DNA of 64,000 bases from a bacterium (GTDB lineage Bacteria; Bacillota; Bacilli; Lactobacillales; Streptococcaceae), in contig CAJNBX010000008.1 in the NCBI GenBank assembly GCA_905221115.1, positions 8,241 to 72,240 of the forward strand. Direction: 5' to 3'. A model generated the notes under the pieces. The model did not search any database and was not told the origin of the DNA. It saw only the letters and a program-made list of their open reading frames with translations. Below, piece after piece: positions 30,351 to 38,381 of this stretch. The translations under genes and the position numbers were made by a program. The stretch's first letter is position 1; each line of letters opens with the position of its first letter.

Positions 30351-30662
30351 TTAGATTTCTTTGACTTTTTTAGAAATCTTACGATTTTCTTTCTTGCTGG
30401 ATTGTTTAAACAAAATCAAGATGCGTCCGATTTTTTGGACTGTATCCACACCGATTTCTTCTTCCAAGATTTCAGCTACTTCGTGGATGTTTTCATCTGT
30501 GTTTTGCAAGAGCGTTACTTTAATCAATTCGCGGGCGTCAAGAGCTTGACGAACGCTGGTTTTGATTTGGTCGTTGAGACCATTTTTCCCGATTTGGATG
30601 ATGGGTTTGAGGGTGTGTGCCTGGCTGTTGAGGAAGGCACGTTGTTTTGATGTTAATGACAT
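30351..30662 (-). CDS. yhbY: Ribosome assembly RNA-binding protein YhbY (CRS1/YhbY domain)
   Basis: A 103-residue single CRS1-YhbY (CRM) domain, which binds pre-50S particles. The N-terminal half MSLTSKQRAFLNSQAH and the GxxG-like loop IGKNGLND match the family; the C-terminus is Lys-rich. It lies in the yqeG-yqeH-(aroE)-yhbY-nadD-yqeK-rsfS type cluster, here without aroE. A structured non-coding element of about 130 bp sits between yqeH and yhbY. Confidence 0.92.
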   Translation of the reverse strand: MSLTSKQRAFLNSQAHTLKPIIQIGKNGLNDQIKTSVRQALDARELIKVTLLQNTDENIHEVAEILEEEIGVDTVQKIGRILILFKQSSKKENRKISKKVKEI

Positions 30663-30687
30663 AATTTCTTTAAAAGAGTTTCTTTTT

Positions 30688-30820
30688 ATACTTTTCTGAA
30701 GTGGTGACGGACGTCAGCAAAGTCCTTCGGACTTTCATGACTAAAATTTGAGCCTAAGGTCTCAAATTTTCCGCAGTTGGTACAATCACTTGTACCAACT
30801 GACACCACAGCGAAAAGTAT
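30688..30820. repeat. Structured intergenic element with nested inverted repeats (unclassified)
   Basis: The 212-base gap between yqeH and yhbY holds an outer inverted pair (ATACTTTTC at the left with GAAAAGTAT at the right, plus GTGGTG with CACCAC). Inside it are three perfect or near-perfect hairpins: AAAGTCCTTCGGACTTT, then AAAATTTGAG...CTCAAATTTT, then CAGTTGGTAC...GTACCAACTG. A further hairpin GGGCTCG...CGAGCC-like lies at about 30828-30845. The layout is a closed multi-arm junction with defined ends, which suggests a small mobile repeat or a structured leader. It is not BOX and I do not recognise it as RUP or SPRITE. Confidence 0.6.
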
Positions 30821-30875
30821 TCGTTATGGGCTCGCAAGGCTCGCCCGAATTCAGATAACCCTTTCCTTTCTGTGT

Positions 30876-31982
30876 TTAAATAATTGCTTTTCGTGTGACG
30901 ACTGCGACGCCTTCGGGTGCCCAGACGGCGACTTTTGCGGTGCCTGTTACGCGGATCCAGCCTAGGCCTGAGATGACTAGGTCTGTCTTGTCCTTGATAG
31001 TAAATACATGTTGGATTAGTTTTGGAAAATCTTCTTTTTCCTTGCTATTTGGTGGTGTGAGGAGGGTCCCTAGGTGCTTGTCGTAAAAGGCACTAGCTCC
31101 TTCTAGCTTGGTACGATGGAGTTTGAGTTCATTATCAAAGAAGGCTGTGAAACCTTGCTTCTCACCTGCAATGAAGTCAAAGCGTCCTAGACCTCCTAAA
31201 AAGAGGGTTTGTTCAGGATTGAGCTGGTAGGTTTTAGGCTTGATTTCCTTTTTAGGGCTGACATACTTAAGGTTTTTAGCCGTCAAGTAATGGGCCATCT
31301 GGTGACGGTGGATGATTCCCGGCGTATCGTAGATATAAGATCCGTCGTCAAGCGGAATCTCAATCTTGTCCAAGGTTGTCCCTGGGAAACGTGAAGTCGT
31401 GATAACGTTCTGATCACCAGTGATTTCTTGAATAATGGCATTGATAAGGGTTGATTTTCCAACATTGGTCACTCCAACCACATAGACATCTCGTCCCTTA
31501 CGATACTGCTCAATTTTGTCAATGACTTCCTTGATGGCATGCTTATTTTGTGCCGAAGTTAGGACGACATCAACTGGACGAAGACCTTCTTCGTGGGCAC
31601 GTTCCATGAGCCACTGGCTAATCTTGCTCGGCTTAACTGACTTGGGCAAGATATCTTTTTTATTTCCCACCAAGAGGACATCATTGCCCGATACAAAACG
31701 TGGCAAGCCTGGGATGATAGAGCCATTAAAATCAAAGATATCAATGACATTGACCACTAAGGCATCACTGTCTCCCACATCGTGCAAGAGCTTGAGGAAA
31801 TCATCGTCCGACAACTGGACATCCGTGATCTCATTATAGTGGCGGAGACGGAAACAGCGTTGGCAATAGACTTCGCCAGTCTCCAAACCTTTTTCAAGTG
31901 CCGACTGGGGAGTAAATCCAAGTCCAGCCTTGTCTGTCGTCTGAATGGTTGCTCCACAACCAATACAGAGAATTTCTTCCAT
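30876..31982 (-). CDS. yqeH: Ribosome biogenesis GTPase YqeH
   Basis: A circularly permuted GTPase needed for 30S subunit assembly. The 368 residues have an N-terminal zinc finger (CIGCG at 6-10 and CQRC at about 39-42), then the permuted order G4 (NKKD at about 107), G5, G1 (GVTNVGKST at about 170) and G3 (DTPG), then a C-terminal RNA-binding domain. It starts 2 bases after the yqeG stop, so yqeG and yqeH are coupled. Confidence 0.95.
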   Translation of the reverse strand: MEEILCIGCGATIQTTDKAGLGFTPQSALEKGLETGEVYCQRCFRLRHYNEITDVQLSDDDFLKLLHDVGDSDALVVNVIDIFDFNGSIIPGLPRFVSGNDVLLVGNKKDILPKSVKPSKISQWLMERAHEEGLRPVDVVLTSAQNKHAIKEVIDKIEQYRKGRDVYVVGVTNVGKSTLINAIIQEITGDQNVITTSRFPGTTLDKIEIPLDDGSYIYDTPGIIHRHQMAHYLTAKNLKYVSPKKEIKPKTYQLNPEQTLFLGGLGRFDFIAGEKQGFTAFFDNELKLHRTKLEGASAFYDKHLGTLLTPPNSKEKEDFPKLIQHVFTIKDKTDLVISGLGWIRVTGTAKVAVWAPEGVAVVTRKAII

Positions 31983-31984
31983 AG

Positions 31985-32512
31985 TTAAATTCCTTTTTTA
32001 TATGTAATCGGTCCGTACTTTTCAGTGATTTTTCGCATGACACGACGCTCACGAGCTCGGTTAATCTGCGTTTTGATCGAGTCATGTTGGACCAAGGGTT
32101 TGACTAAAATCGAGCGAATGCCAGCACGGTGGGCTGCACGAATATCTGTCATGAGCTGATCGCCAACCATGACCACTTCGCTTTTATCATAGTGGAATTC
32201 CTTCATGGCACGGTCAATCCCAAATGTGAAGGGCTTCAATGCCCAATAAACGTAATCTATTCCAAACTTCTCAACTGCTCGTTGGACGCGTTTCTTAGTG
32301 TTGTTTGAGACTACGATAATGCGAATGCCCGCGTCCCGAAGATCATGTAGCCATTGCTTCATTTCTGGTGTCCCATCAGGGTTGTTCCAAGCAATGAGGG
32401 TATTATCCAAATCGACCAAAACAGCCTTGATTCCCTGCGCCTGCAGGCTTGGAACTGTCAGATCATAAACTGCTTCCACAGCAAAATCTGGCATATAGTT
32501 TTCAATCGCCAT
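31985..32512 (-). CDS. yqeG: YqeG family HAD-IIIA phosphatase
   Basis: A HAD-superfamily phosphatase of 175 residues; YqeG homologues are linked to lipid or ribosome-associated functions but the substrate is uncertain. The nucleophile motif DLDNTL is at about 34-39, motif II is in VVSNNT, and motif III-IV in MVGDQLMTDI. I chose ATG 32512, which follows AGGAG at 6-7 bases; a longer in-frame form to 32575 would run into the corA end. It precedes yqeH by 2 bases. Confidence 0.92.
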   Translation of the reverse strand: MAIENYMPDFAVEAVYDLTVPSLQAQGIKAVLVDLDNTLIAWNNPDGTPEMKQWLHDLRDAGIRIIVVSNNTKKRVQRAVEKFGIDYVYWALKPFTFGIDRAMKEFHYDKSEVVMVGDQLMTDIRAAHRAGIRSILVKPLVQHDSIKTQINRARERRVMRKITEKYGPITYKKGI

Positions 32513-32526
32513 TCTGGCTCCTTTTC

Positions 32527-33435
32527 TTAACTTTTTTTCGCAATTTTCCTTAGTAGCAATGACAACACAATCCACAAACTAGCACTGGCTAAAATGATGT
32601 AGAGCCAAGCATGGGGCTCATCTGTTAAAGGTAGAGGAACATTCATTCCGAAAAAGCCTGTCACGACTGCCAAAACAGCTAGCAAGACTGAAATGATGGT
32701 CAGAGTTGTCAAATTATCATTCAGGTTGTTGTTTAGGATGTTATTGTAAGATGCTGATAGTTGTTGGAGGACTTGAGAAATCAAATCCGTCATGGATACC
32801 AGCTGATGAGCCTCAATCATGGCATCATCAAACTGTTCTCTCTCAATCTCGTTAAAACTGCGATAGAGGGCATGCCCTTGAATATGTTCCAGCAACATGC
32901 GATTTTGCTTGGCAGCCGCAGTGAGGTAAACCATACCTGTCTCCAAGTCAGACAGGGCAAAGAGATTTTTCTTGGTCGTTCGCTGACGCAAGAGACCATT
33001 GACCTCGTCCTTACTCTTGTCCATCTGCTCGATGACGGGATAGTAGGCATTGCTGATGATTTCCAGACTGGCAAAGAGAAACTTGTAAATCGAAAGCGTG
33101 TCATGACTATCCAGATAACGGGTCATCTGTTCAATGACATAGGCGTTCTTGGTATTACTAATGGTAATCAGGCGACGATGTTCCACGATAAAGGTCATGG
33201 GAAAGGCTTCGTAGTAGGCCTTATCCTTTTTCAAGTTCAAGACATTGTAGATAAAGGTCACAGTCCCATTTTCGCGATGATAATCCATATGGGCACGCTC
33301 ATTTCTATCCAGCGCGTACTCAATGGTTTCCTTGTCCAAACCGTAGATTTCAGAAAGGTCTTCTAGTTTTTTCAACTTGTCTAAATCTAGGTTAATCCAG
33401 GTACAACCATTGCCCAACTGTTTTTCTAAAAACAT
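32527..33435 (-). CDS. corA: CorA family magnesium/divalent cation transporter
   Basis: A pentameric Mg2+ channel of the CorA family. The 302 residues form a cytoplasmic N-terminal domain of about 235 residues followed by two C-terminal transmembrane helices; the selectivity motif GMN is in FFGMNVP at the end of TM1, and the protein ends in the usual basic tail (LLRKIAKKS). It lies 14 bases before yqeG and may be co-transcribed with it. Confidence 0.93.
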   Translation of the reverse strand: MFLEKQLGNGCTWINLDLDKLKKLEDLSEIYGLDKETIEYALDRNERAHMDYHRENGTVTFIYNVLNLKKDKAYYEAFPMTFIVEHRRLITISNTKNAYVIEQMTRYLDSHDTLSIYKFLFASLEIISNAYYPVIEQMDKSKDEVNGLLRQRTTKKNLFALSDLETGMVYLTAAAKQNRMLLEHIQGHALYRSFNEIEREQFDDAMIEAHQLVSMTDLISQVLQQLSASYNNILNNNLNDNLTTLTIISVLLAVLAVVTGFFGMNVPLPLTDEPHAWLYIILASASLWIVLSLLLRKIAKKS

Positions 33436-33486
33436 CTTCTCTCCTTTACCAAACTCTTTCTATTGTACCATAAATCTGCTAAAATT

Positions 33487-34053
33487 TCAGGCCTGGTCTG
33501 TCCGAGAGAAATTGCTAACGACGGTGATATTCCGATTGGGAACGAAGTGTAGAACCTGGTCTTCTCCTCTGAGTTGCGTTGTTCGAATGCCGACGCTGAC
33601 GACCTTGCCCGATACAGTAATAGGACCATTTGTCAAAACGACCTCATCTCCCACATCCAGTTGACGTTCAAAAAGGATGAAAAAGCCATTGATAACATCA
33701 GACAGAAAACCTTGGGCTCCCATCCCAATAGCCACCCCAGCGATTCCAGCACCTGCCAGCAAACTCGAAACTGGCAAACCTAAAATCGACAAAATGCAGT
33801 AAAGTAAAAAGAAATAAAGGGTATAATTAAACACATTTTCTAACAGACGTGAGATGGTTTTCTGACGCCCGACATCATGACGAGACATTTTTAGAGAAGG
33901 TTTAACAATTCTCTGCACCATGGTATGGAGCAATTTCTTAGCTATATAAAAGAGCAAAAATAAGAATAAAAGAGAAAGTACCTTGGTTAAGATATTCTCG
34001 ATAATCACTGTAACATCAAGCTTATTGAGATAGTTTTGAATAAATTCTTGCAT
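33487..34053 (-). CDS. Short MscS-family mechanosensitive channel
   Basis: A 188-residue MscS-type protein. It has about three N-terminal hydrophobic helices (about 15-40, 72-95, 95-115), the pore-lining Gly/Ala-rich TM3 (AGAGIAGVAIGMGAQGFLSD), and the beta domain with GDEVVLTNGPITVSG and PNRNITVVSNFSR. The family's C-terminal alpha-beta domain is missing: the protein stops just after the beta domain. Such short forms exist, so it may be natural, and no extra reading frame continues the homology downstream. It has its own promoter, divergent from sstT. Confidence 0.85.
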   Translation of the reverse strand: MQEFIQNYLNKLDVTVIIENILTKVLSLLFLFLLFYIAKKLLHTMVQRIVKPSLKMSRHDVGRQKTISRLLENVFNYTLYFFLLYCILSILGLPVSSLLAGAGIAGVAIGMGAQGFLSDVINGFFILFERQLDVGDEVVLTNGPITVSGKVVSVGIRTTQLRGEDQVLHFVPNRNITVVSNFSRTDQA

Positions 34054-34071
34054 AGAAAACTCCTTTCATTT

Positions 34072-34099
34072 ATTATACCATACTTTCATAAAGTGTCAT
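34072..34099 (-). promoter_or_regulatory. Promoter of the MscS-like gene
   Basis: On the minus strand ATGACA (34094-34099), a 16-bp spacer and TATAAT (34072-34077) with a TGG extension, about 20 bp before the start codon. Confidence 0.6.
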
Positions 34100-34145
34100 T
34101 CTCCATAAATATTCAAAAATAATTTCAAAAATAGACAGAAAATTC

Positions 34146-34174
34146 TTGATTTTAGTTCATATTTATACTATAAT
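34146..34174 (+). promoter_or_regulatory. sstT promoter
   Basis: TTGATT (34146-34151), a 17-bp spacer and TATAAT (34169-34174), 30 bp before the sstT ATG, which has AAAGGAG upstream. Confidence 0.75.
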
Positions 34175-34204
34175 CATAAACATTACACAACAAAGGAGAT
34201 TGTT

Positions 34205-35410
34205 ATGAAAAAATTTATTCATGCTTGGAATAAGGCAAGCCTGATCAAACGTATCTTGATTGGCATGCTTATTGGAGGAACCCTAGGACTGACACTTCCT
34301 AACATTTCAGGAATTGGCCTTCTAGGAGATCTCTTTGTTGGTGGCCTCAAAGCCATCGCACCGATTCTGGTCTTTGCCCTCGTTGCCAATGCCCTTTCAC
34401 AACATCAAAAGGGGCAAGATAGCAATATGAAAACTGTTATCTTCCTTTACTTGGTAGGAACCTTTGCCGCTGCCCTTATCGCTGTACTAGCAAGTTTCAT
34501 TGTACCTGTTGAAATTACCCTAAATAGCGCTAATACCGATATTGCTCCACCAGATGGGATTGGACAGGTTCTCAGCAACCTCTTGCTCAAACTAGTTGAC
34601 AATCCAGTTAATGCTCTCATTACTGCCAACTACATCGGTATCCTATCTTGGGCAGTTGTTTTCGGGATTGCTATGAGAGAAGCCAGCAAAAATAGTAAAG
34701 AATTGCTGAAAACCATGGCTGATGTGACTTCTAAAATTGTCGAATGGATCATTAACCTAGCCCCATTTGGTATCCTTGGTCTTGTCTTCAAAACTATTTC
34801 TGATAAGGGAATCGGAAGCCTAGCCAACTACGGAATCTTGCTTGCCCTCTTGGTGACAACTATGTTCTTTGTGGCCTTAGTAGTCAATCCATTGATTGCC
34901 TTCCTCTTTATGAAGAGAAACCCTTATCCCCTCGTTTGGAAATGTTTGCGTGTCAGCGGTGTGACAGCCTTCTTTACTCGTAGTTCTGCGGCTAACATCC
35001 CTGTCAACATGAAACTTTGCCACGACCTTGGACTGGATCCAGATACCTATTCTGTTTCTATCCCACTTGGTTCTACTATCAACATGGCCGGGGCAGCGAT
35101 TACTATTAACGTTTTGACCCTTGCTGCAGTAAATACTTTGGGAATCCCTGTTGACTTTGCCACAGCCTTTGTCCTCAGTGTGGTAGCAGCTATCTCAGCC
35201 TGTGGTGCTTCTGGTATTGCCGGAGGATCCCTCCTTCTTATCCCAGTTGCTTGTAGTCTTTTCGGTATTTCTAACGATATTGCCATGCAAGTTGTCGGAG
35301 TTGGATTTGTGATTGGGGTCATCCAAGACTCATGTGAAACAGCCCTCAACTCGTCTACAGACGTCCTCTTTACCGCCGTTGCCGAATACGCAGCAGCCCG
35401 TAAAAAATAA
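34205..35410 (+). CDS. sstT: Serine/threonine:Na+ symporter SstT
   Basis: A dicarboxylate/amino acid:cation symporter (DAACS) family member that imports serine and threonine with sodium. The 401 residues give about eight transmembrane helices and two hairpin loops; the conserved serine-rich hairpin is visible in [14 protein letters not shown], the second hairpin in [15 protein letters not shown], and the substrate region in STINMAGAA. Length is standard for SstT. It is divergent from the MscS gene and is followed by a weak terminator. Confidence 0.93.
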   Translation: MKKFIHAWNKASLIKRILIGMLIGGTLGLTLPNISGIGLLGDLFVGGLKAIAPILVFALVANALSQHQKGQDSNMKTVIFLYLVGTFAAALIAVLASFIVPVEITLNSANTDIAPPDGIGQVLSNLLLKLVDNPVNALITANYIGILSWAVVFGIAMREASKNSKELLKTMADVTSKIVEWIINLAPFGILGLVFKTISDKGIGSLANYGILLALLVTTMFFVALVVNPLIAFLFMKRNPYPLVWKCLRVSGVTAFFTRSSAANIPVNMKLCHDLGLDPDTYSVSIPLGSTINMAGAAITINVLTLAAVNTLGIPVDFATAFVLSVVAAISACGASGIAGGSLLLIPVACSLFGISNDIAMQVVGVGFVIGVIQDSCETALNSSTDVLFTAVAEYAAARKK

Positions 35411-35417
35411 GGCATAA

Positions 35418-35443
35418 AGGCAAGCCTGCTCAGGTCTTGTCTT
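35418..35443 (+). terminator. Weak terminator after sstT
   Basis: CAAGCCTG pairs with CAGGTCTTG (one bulged base), then TCTTTT. It sits 10 bases after the sstT stop and may be leaky. Confidence 0.5.
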
Positions 35444-35477
35444 TTACGCTTTTATTCTAATTTATTAGGAAATTCTT

Positions 35478-36431
35478 ATGTCTGTTAGCCAACGTACTGC
35501 CAAGCTCATCTTAGCTACCTGTCTTGCCTGCCTTCTTGCTTATTTTCTCAATCTTTCGTCAGCAGTTTCGGCCGGAATTATCGCTCTCTTGAGCCTATCT
35601 GATACGCGTAGAAGTACCTTAAAACTGGCCAGCAATCGGCTCTTTTCCATGCTTCTGGCTCTGGTTATCGGGGTTTTGGTTTTTCACTTGAGCGGATTTC
35701 ATATCTGGAGCCTTGGCCTCTATCTGGCCCTCTATGTGCCTCTATCCTACAAGATGGGCTGGGAAATTGGCATCACACCAAGCACGGTTTTGGTTAGCCA
35801 TCTCTTGATTCAAGAGTCAACCTCTCCAGACCTTCTAGTCAATGAATTTCTTCTCTTTGCTATCGGTACAGGATTTACTTTACTGGTCAATCTCTACATG
35901 CCTTCACGAGAAGAGGAAATTCATCACTACCACACATTGGTAGAAGAAAAGTTAAAAGATATTCTCCAGCGCTTCAAATATTATTTATCCAGAGGGGATG
36001 GACGCAACCGAGCACAGTTGGTTGAAGAATTGGACACCCTTTTGGAAGAAGCCCTCAGACTGGTCTATTTGGATCACTCAGACCACCTCTTTCACCAGAC
36101 CGACTACCATATCCACTACTTTGAGATGAGACAGCGACAAAGTCGTATCCTGCGAAATATGGCCCAGCAAATCAACACCTGTCACCTAGCTGCCAGTGAA
36201 AGTCTGATTTTGGCCCAACTCTTTTCAAAAATTGCTGGTCAACTAAGCCAGACCAATCCTGCTTCTGATTTACTAGATGAAATTGAACGCTATCTGGAAA
36301 TCTTCCGTAACCGCAGTCTGCCCAAGACAAGAGAAGAATTTGAAACCCGCGCCACACTTCTTCAACTCCTACGTGAAGCCAAAACCTTCATCCAAGTAAA
36401 AGTTGACTTTTACCAAAAATATGGACAGTAA
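35478..36431 (+). CDS. Aromatic acid exporter (ArAE/FUSC-like) family membrane protein
   Basis: A 317-residue protein with an N-terminal block of about four to five membrane helices (residues 8-140) and a cytoplasmic, helical C-terminal domain of about 170 residues. This fits the ArAE_1 (DUF939) family, whose substrates in firmicutes are unknown. The start ATG 35478 has an AGGAA sequence upstream. It may share the sstT transcript, since the terminator between them is weak. The last codon is followed by TAA, which is also the first triplet of a BOX element. Confidence 0.8.
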   Translation: MSVSQRTAKLILATCLACLLAYFLNLSSAVSAGIIALLSLSDTRRSTLKLASNRLFSMLLALVIGVLVFHLSGFHIWSLGLYLALYVPLSYKMGWEIGITPSTVLVSHLLIQESTSPDLLVNEFLLFAIGTGFTLLVNLYMPSREEEIHHYHTLVEEKLKDILQRFKYYLSRGDGRNRAQLVEELDTLLEEALRLVYLDHSDHLFHQTDYHIHYFEMRQRQSRILRNMAQQINTCHLAASESLILAQLFSKIAGQLSQTNPASDLLDEIERYLEIFRNRSLPKTREEFETRATLLQLLREAKTFIQVKVDFYQKYGQ

Positions 36432-36583
36432 TACTCTTCAAAAATCTCTTCAAACCACGTCAGCTTCGCCTTGCCGTAGGTATGGTTACTGACTTCGTCA
36501 GTCTTATCTACAACCTCAAAACAGTGTTTTGAGCAGCATGCAGCTAGCTTCCTAGTTTGCTCTTTGATTTTCATTGAATATAA
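36429..36583 (+). repeat. BOX element (one boxB)
   Basis: About 155 bp: boxA begins TAATACTCTTCA and runs through CCACGTCAGCTTCGCCTTGC, boxB has ACTGACTTCGTCAGT and CTCAAAACAGTGTTTTGAG, and boxC ends CTTTGATTTTCATTGAATATAA. The opening TAA is the stop codon of the upstream membrane protein gene. Confidence 0.9.
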
Positions 36584-36587
36584 AAAA

Positions 36588-36631
36588 GAAAACTTCAGAC
36601 CAATCACAAAAGGTGAATATCTGAAGTTTTC
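36588..36631. terminator. Bidirectional terminator closing the accessory Sec operon
   Basis: A 12-bp stem (GAAAACTTCAGA with TCTGAAGTTTTC), a 20-base loop, and T/A-rich flanks on both sides. It lies between asp5 and the BOX and separates the convergent units. Confidence 0.85.
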
Positions 36632-36633
36632 TT

Positions 36634-36858
36634 TTATTTGTAAGTTATCACCATAAAGGTTAATAGTAAAACGAATAAGGCCAAACTCACCAATAAAGTG
36701 AGCACCTTTACCAAGGTGTTGCTCTGCCAGTAACTTGGTTTACCAATATTACTAGTGGCATCCATGGAAAATAGTTGATTTTGACGGGGTTGTATAGTTA
36801 CCAATACAATCAAAGCAAGAGAGAGGACAATAGCTAAAACAATTAGTATTTCAATCAT
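36634..36858 (-). CDS. asp5: Accessory Sec protein Asp5 (SecG-like)
   Basis: A 74-residue SecG-like membrane protein of the accessory Sec translocon. It has a hydrophobic helix at 3-22, a polar loop with the SecG-like pattern (SNIGKPSYWQSN), and a second helix at about 50-72. It is the last gene of the locus, after asp4, as in S. gordonii. Its ribosome binding site GAGG lies in the end of asp4. Confidence 0.88.
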   Translation of the reverse strand: MIEILIVLAIVLSLALIVLVTIQPRQNQLFSMDATSNIGKPSYWQSNTLVKVLTLLVSLALFVLLLTFMVITYK

Positions 36859-36862
36859 AGAC

Positions 36863-37042
36863 TTACCTCAAAATTCCCAGCAAAGTAAAGAGCAAACCAA
36901 TCAGAATCATCAAACCCAGTAAGAGTGAAAAAGTCTTACTAATCTTTTCCCCTCGGGTTTCTTTTTCCTTCTTGATGGGTTTTTGTTTCAACTCTTCCAT
37001 GCGACCTTCAACGTCTTTGTAAAATAAATCTTCGTCTGACAT
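36863..37042 (-). CDS. asp4: Accessory Sec protein Asp4 (SecE-like)
   Basis: A 59-codon reading frame found by direct translation on the minus strand: MSDEDLFYKDVEGRMEEL at the start, a Lys/Glu-rich middle, then one hydrophobic helix (about 38-57) ending GILR. This is the SecE-like Asp4 of the accessory Sec system. The ATG at 37042 is 1 base after the gtfB stop and is preceded by GGAGG, and asp5 follows after 4 bases. Position, size and topology (one C-terminal membrane helix) all fit. Confidence 0.88.
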   Translation of the reverse strand: MSDEDLFYKDVEGRMEELKQKPIKKEKETRGEKISKTFSLLLGLMILIGLLFTLLGILR

Positions 37043-37043
37043 A

Positions 37044-38381
37044 TTAGCCTCCTAAAACAGTTTGCATAGTTTCCTGATATTGCACCAAGTCAACATAATT
37101 TGCATGTTGGCCTTGTTTGCCAAGTGCCTGACGCATTTGATCAACATCTGAAAGGGCCAGTTTAATGGTCTCAACCAAAGCAGCAACTTCACTACTTTCA
37201 AATAGATGTTCAGGAGCGATATAAAGTCTATTGTGTACCGTTTGGTTAAATCCAAGAATCAAGAGATTGTGCTCAAAGGCCTGACGCACTGCCTGTAGCA
37301 ACTCATTGCTATGGTTGATATCCAAGTAAATATCCGACAATTGATAGAGCTCCTGAATCTTCTGCGGACTAGCATTCTGATAAAGGACCACATTAGGATA
37401 ACGAAGCATATCTAATAACTTAGAAGACATTTCTGTCACCGCTGCGATACGGAAAGTGACATCAGGCAAGGCTTCTACGATTTCTTCTACTTGCTCAATC
37501 TGATCGGAATTAGTCAAGATTAAGGCATCTCGTCTTAGGAAATTATCGCGTTTGAACTGATAATGGTAACCCAAGTGCACAAACTGATCATGGTATTTCT
37601 CGTCAGTCAACTCTAAAGCGCGCTCATAAGTCGCCTTGTTGGGAATAATGATTTTCTTAGTACGCACATCATCATTTTCCAAAATCAACTGCATATTGCC
37701 TGGAATGGCATCATAGAGAGGTTCCTGCCAAACCAAAACATCTGAGCCAGATTTATCTGGATGATGGAAGGAAACCAAGAAAGGAGTCGCTAAGGTATTA
37801 AAGATAAACTGACTTGTATCTATTTCCAAATCTTGCAAAAAGAAGGTGATAAATTCAACCTTATTTGCAAAGTAACGAATGGACTGACCAGGTAAGGTCA
37901 ATAAGATGTCACCCGTCACATGGTTTTCAAGTAACACCTCCTGGCCATTGACATCTTGGTAAATCGTCATAATCGGCTCACTATCCGCGCTATAGGTCGT
38001 TGTAGCAAAACAAGCTCCAAAGCGATTGTAGTGGTCAACCTGGCGTACTCGACCTTCTAGGTCTTTCCAATCTACTTGCTTAACCAAACGAGCCTGCATT
38101 CCATCAGCATAATGAATGACAGCTCTCTCCTGTGTCATATCCTCAATACGAGCAGACTGATTATTGCCTGAAATTTCCCAAAAAGCTGGAACAGGGACTT
38201 GGTTAAAATAGAGAGGTTTCCCATCCTCGTAACCTAGATAATAGGTAAAAGGAGAAACCAGACCATCAGGCAGAAAATCATCTGCATCGATGACCACTCC
38301 AAGTTGAGAAAGACCAGTAGCGACTAGACTTTCATGTAAATCTCGACTGTCCTGACTATAACGATCATAAAGTTCAATCAT
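37044..38381 (-). CDS. gtfB: Accessory Sec O-glycosylation chaperone/co-polymerase GtfB
   Basis: GtfB forms a complex with GtfA and recognises the Ser-rich adhesin, enabling GtfA to attach GlcNAc. The 445 residues have an N-terminal beta-rich and Rossmann part (about 1-280) and a C-terminal Rossmann-like part from about 283, with SDQIEQVEE, LPDVTFRIAA and LSDIYLDINH. GtfB is not catalytic. The C-terminal part matches by eye a module found in four other proteins of this locus. It overlaps gtfA by 8 bases. Confidence 0.93.
   Translation of the reverse strand: MIELYDRYSQDSRDLHESLVATGLSQLGVVIDADDFLPDGLVSPFTYYLGYEDGKPLYFNQVPVPAFWEISGNNQSARIEDMTQERAVIHYADGMQARLVKQVDWKDLEGRVRQVDHYNRFGACFATTTYSADSEPIMTIYQDVNGQEVLLENHVTGDILLTLPGQSIRYFANKVEFITFFLQDLEIDTSQFIFNTLATPFLVSFHHPDKSGSDVLVWQEPLYDAIPGNMQLILENDDVRTKKIIIPNKATYERALELTDEKYHDQFVHLGYHYQFKRDNFLRRDALILTNSDQIEQVEEIVEALPDVTFRIAAVTEMSSKLLDMLRYPNVVLYQNASPQKIQELYQLSDIYLDINHSNELLQAVRQAFEHNLLILGFNQTVHNRLYIAPEHLFESSEVAALVETIKLALSDVDQMRQALGKQGQHANYVDLVQYQETMQTVLGG

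Noticed and set aside
32761..33366. Open frame of 201 codons on the plus strand inside corA
   Set aside because: Antisense to a clear CorA domain, no promoter or start signal, and no recognisable motif.
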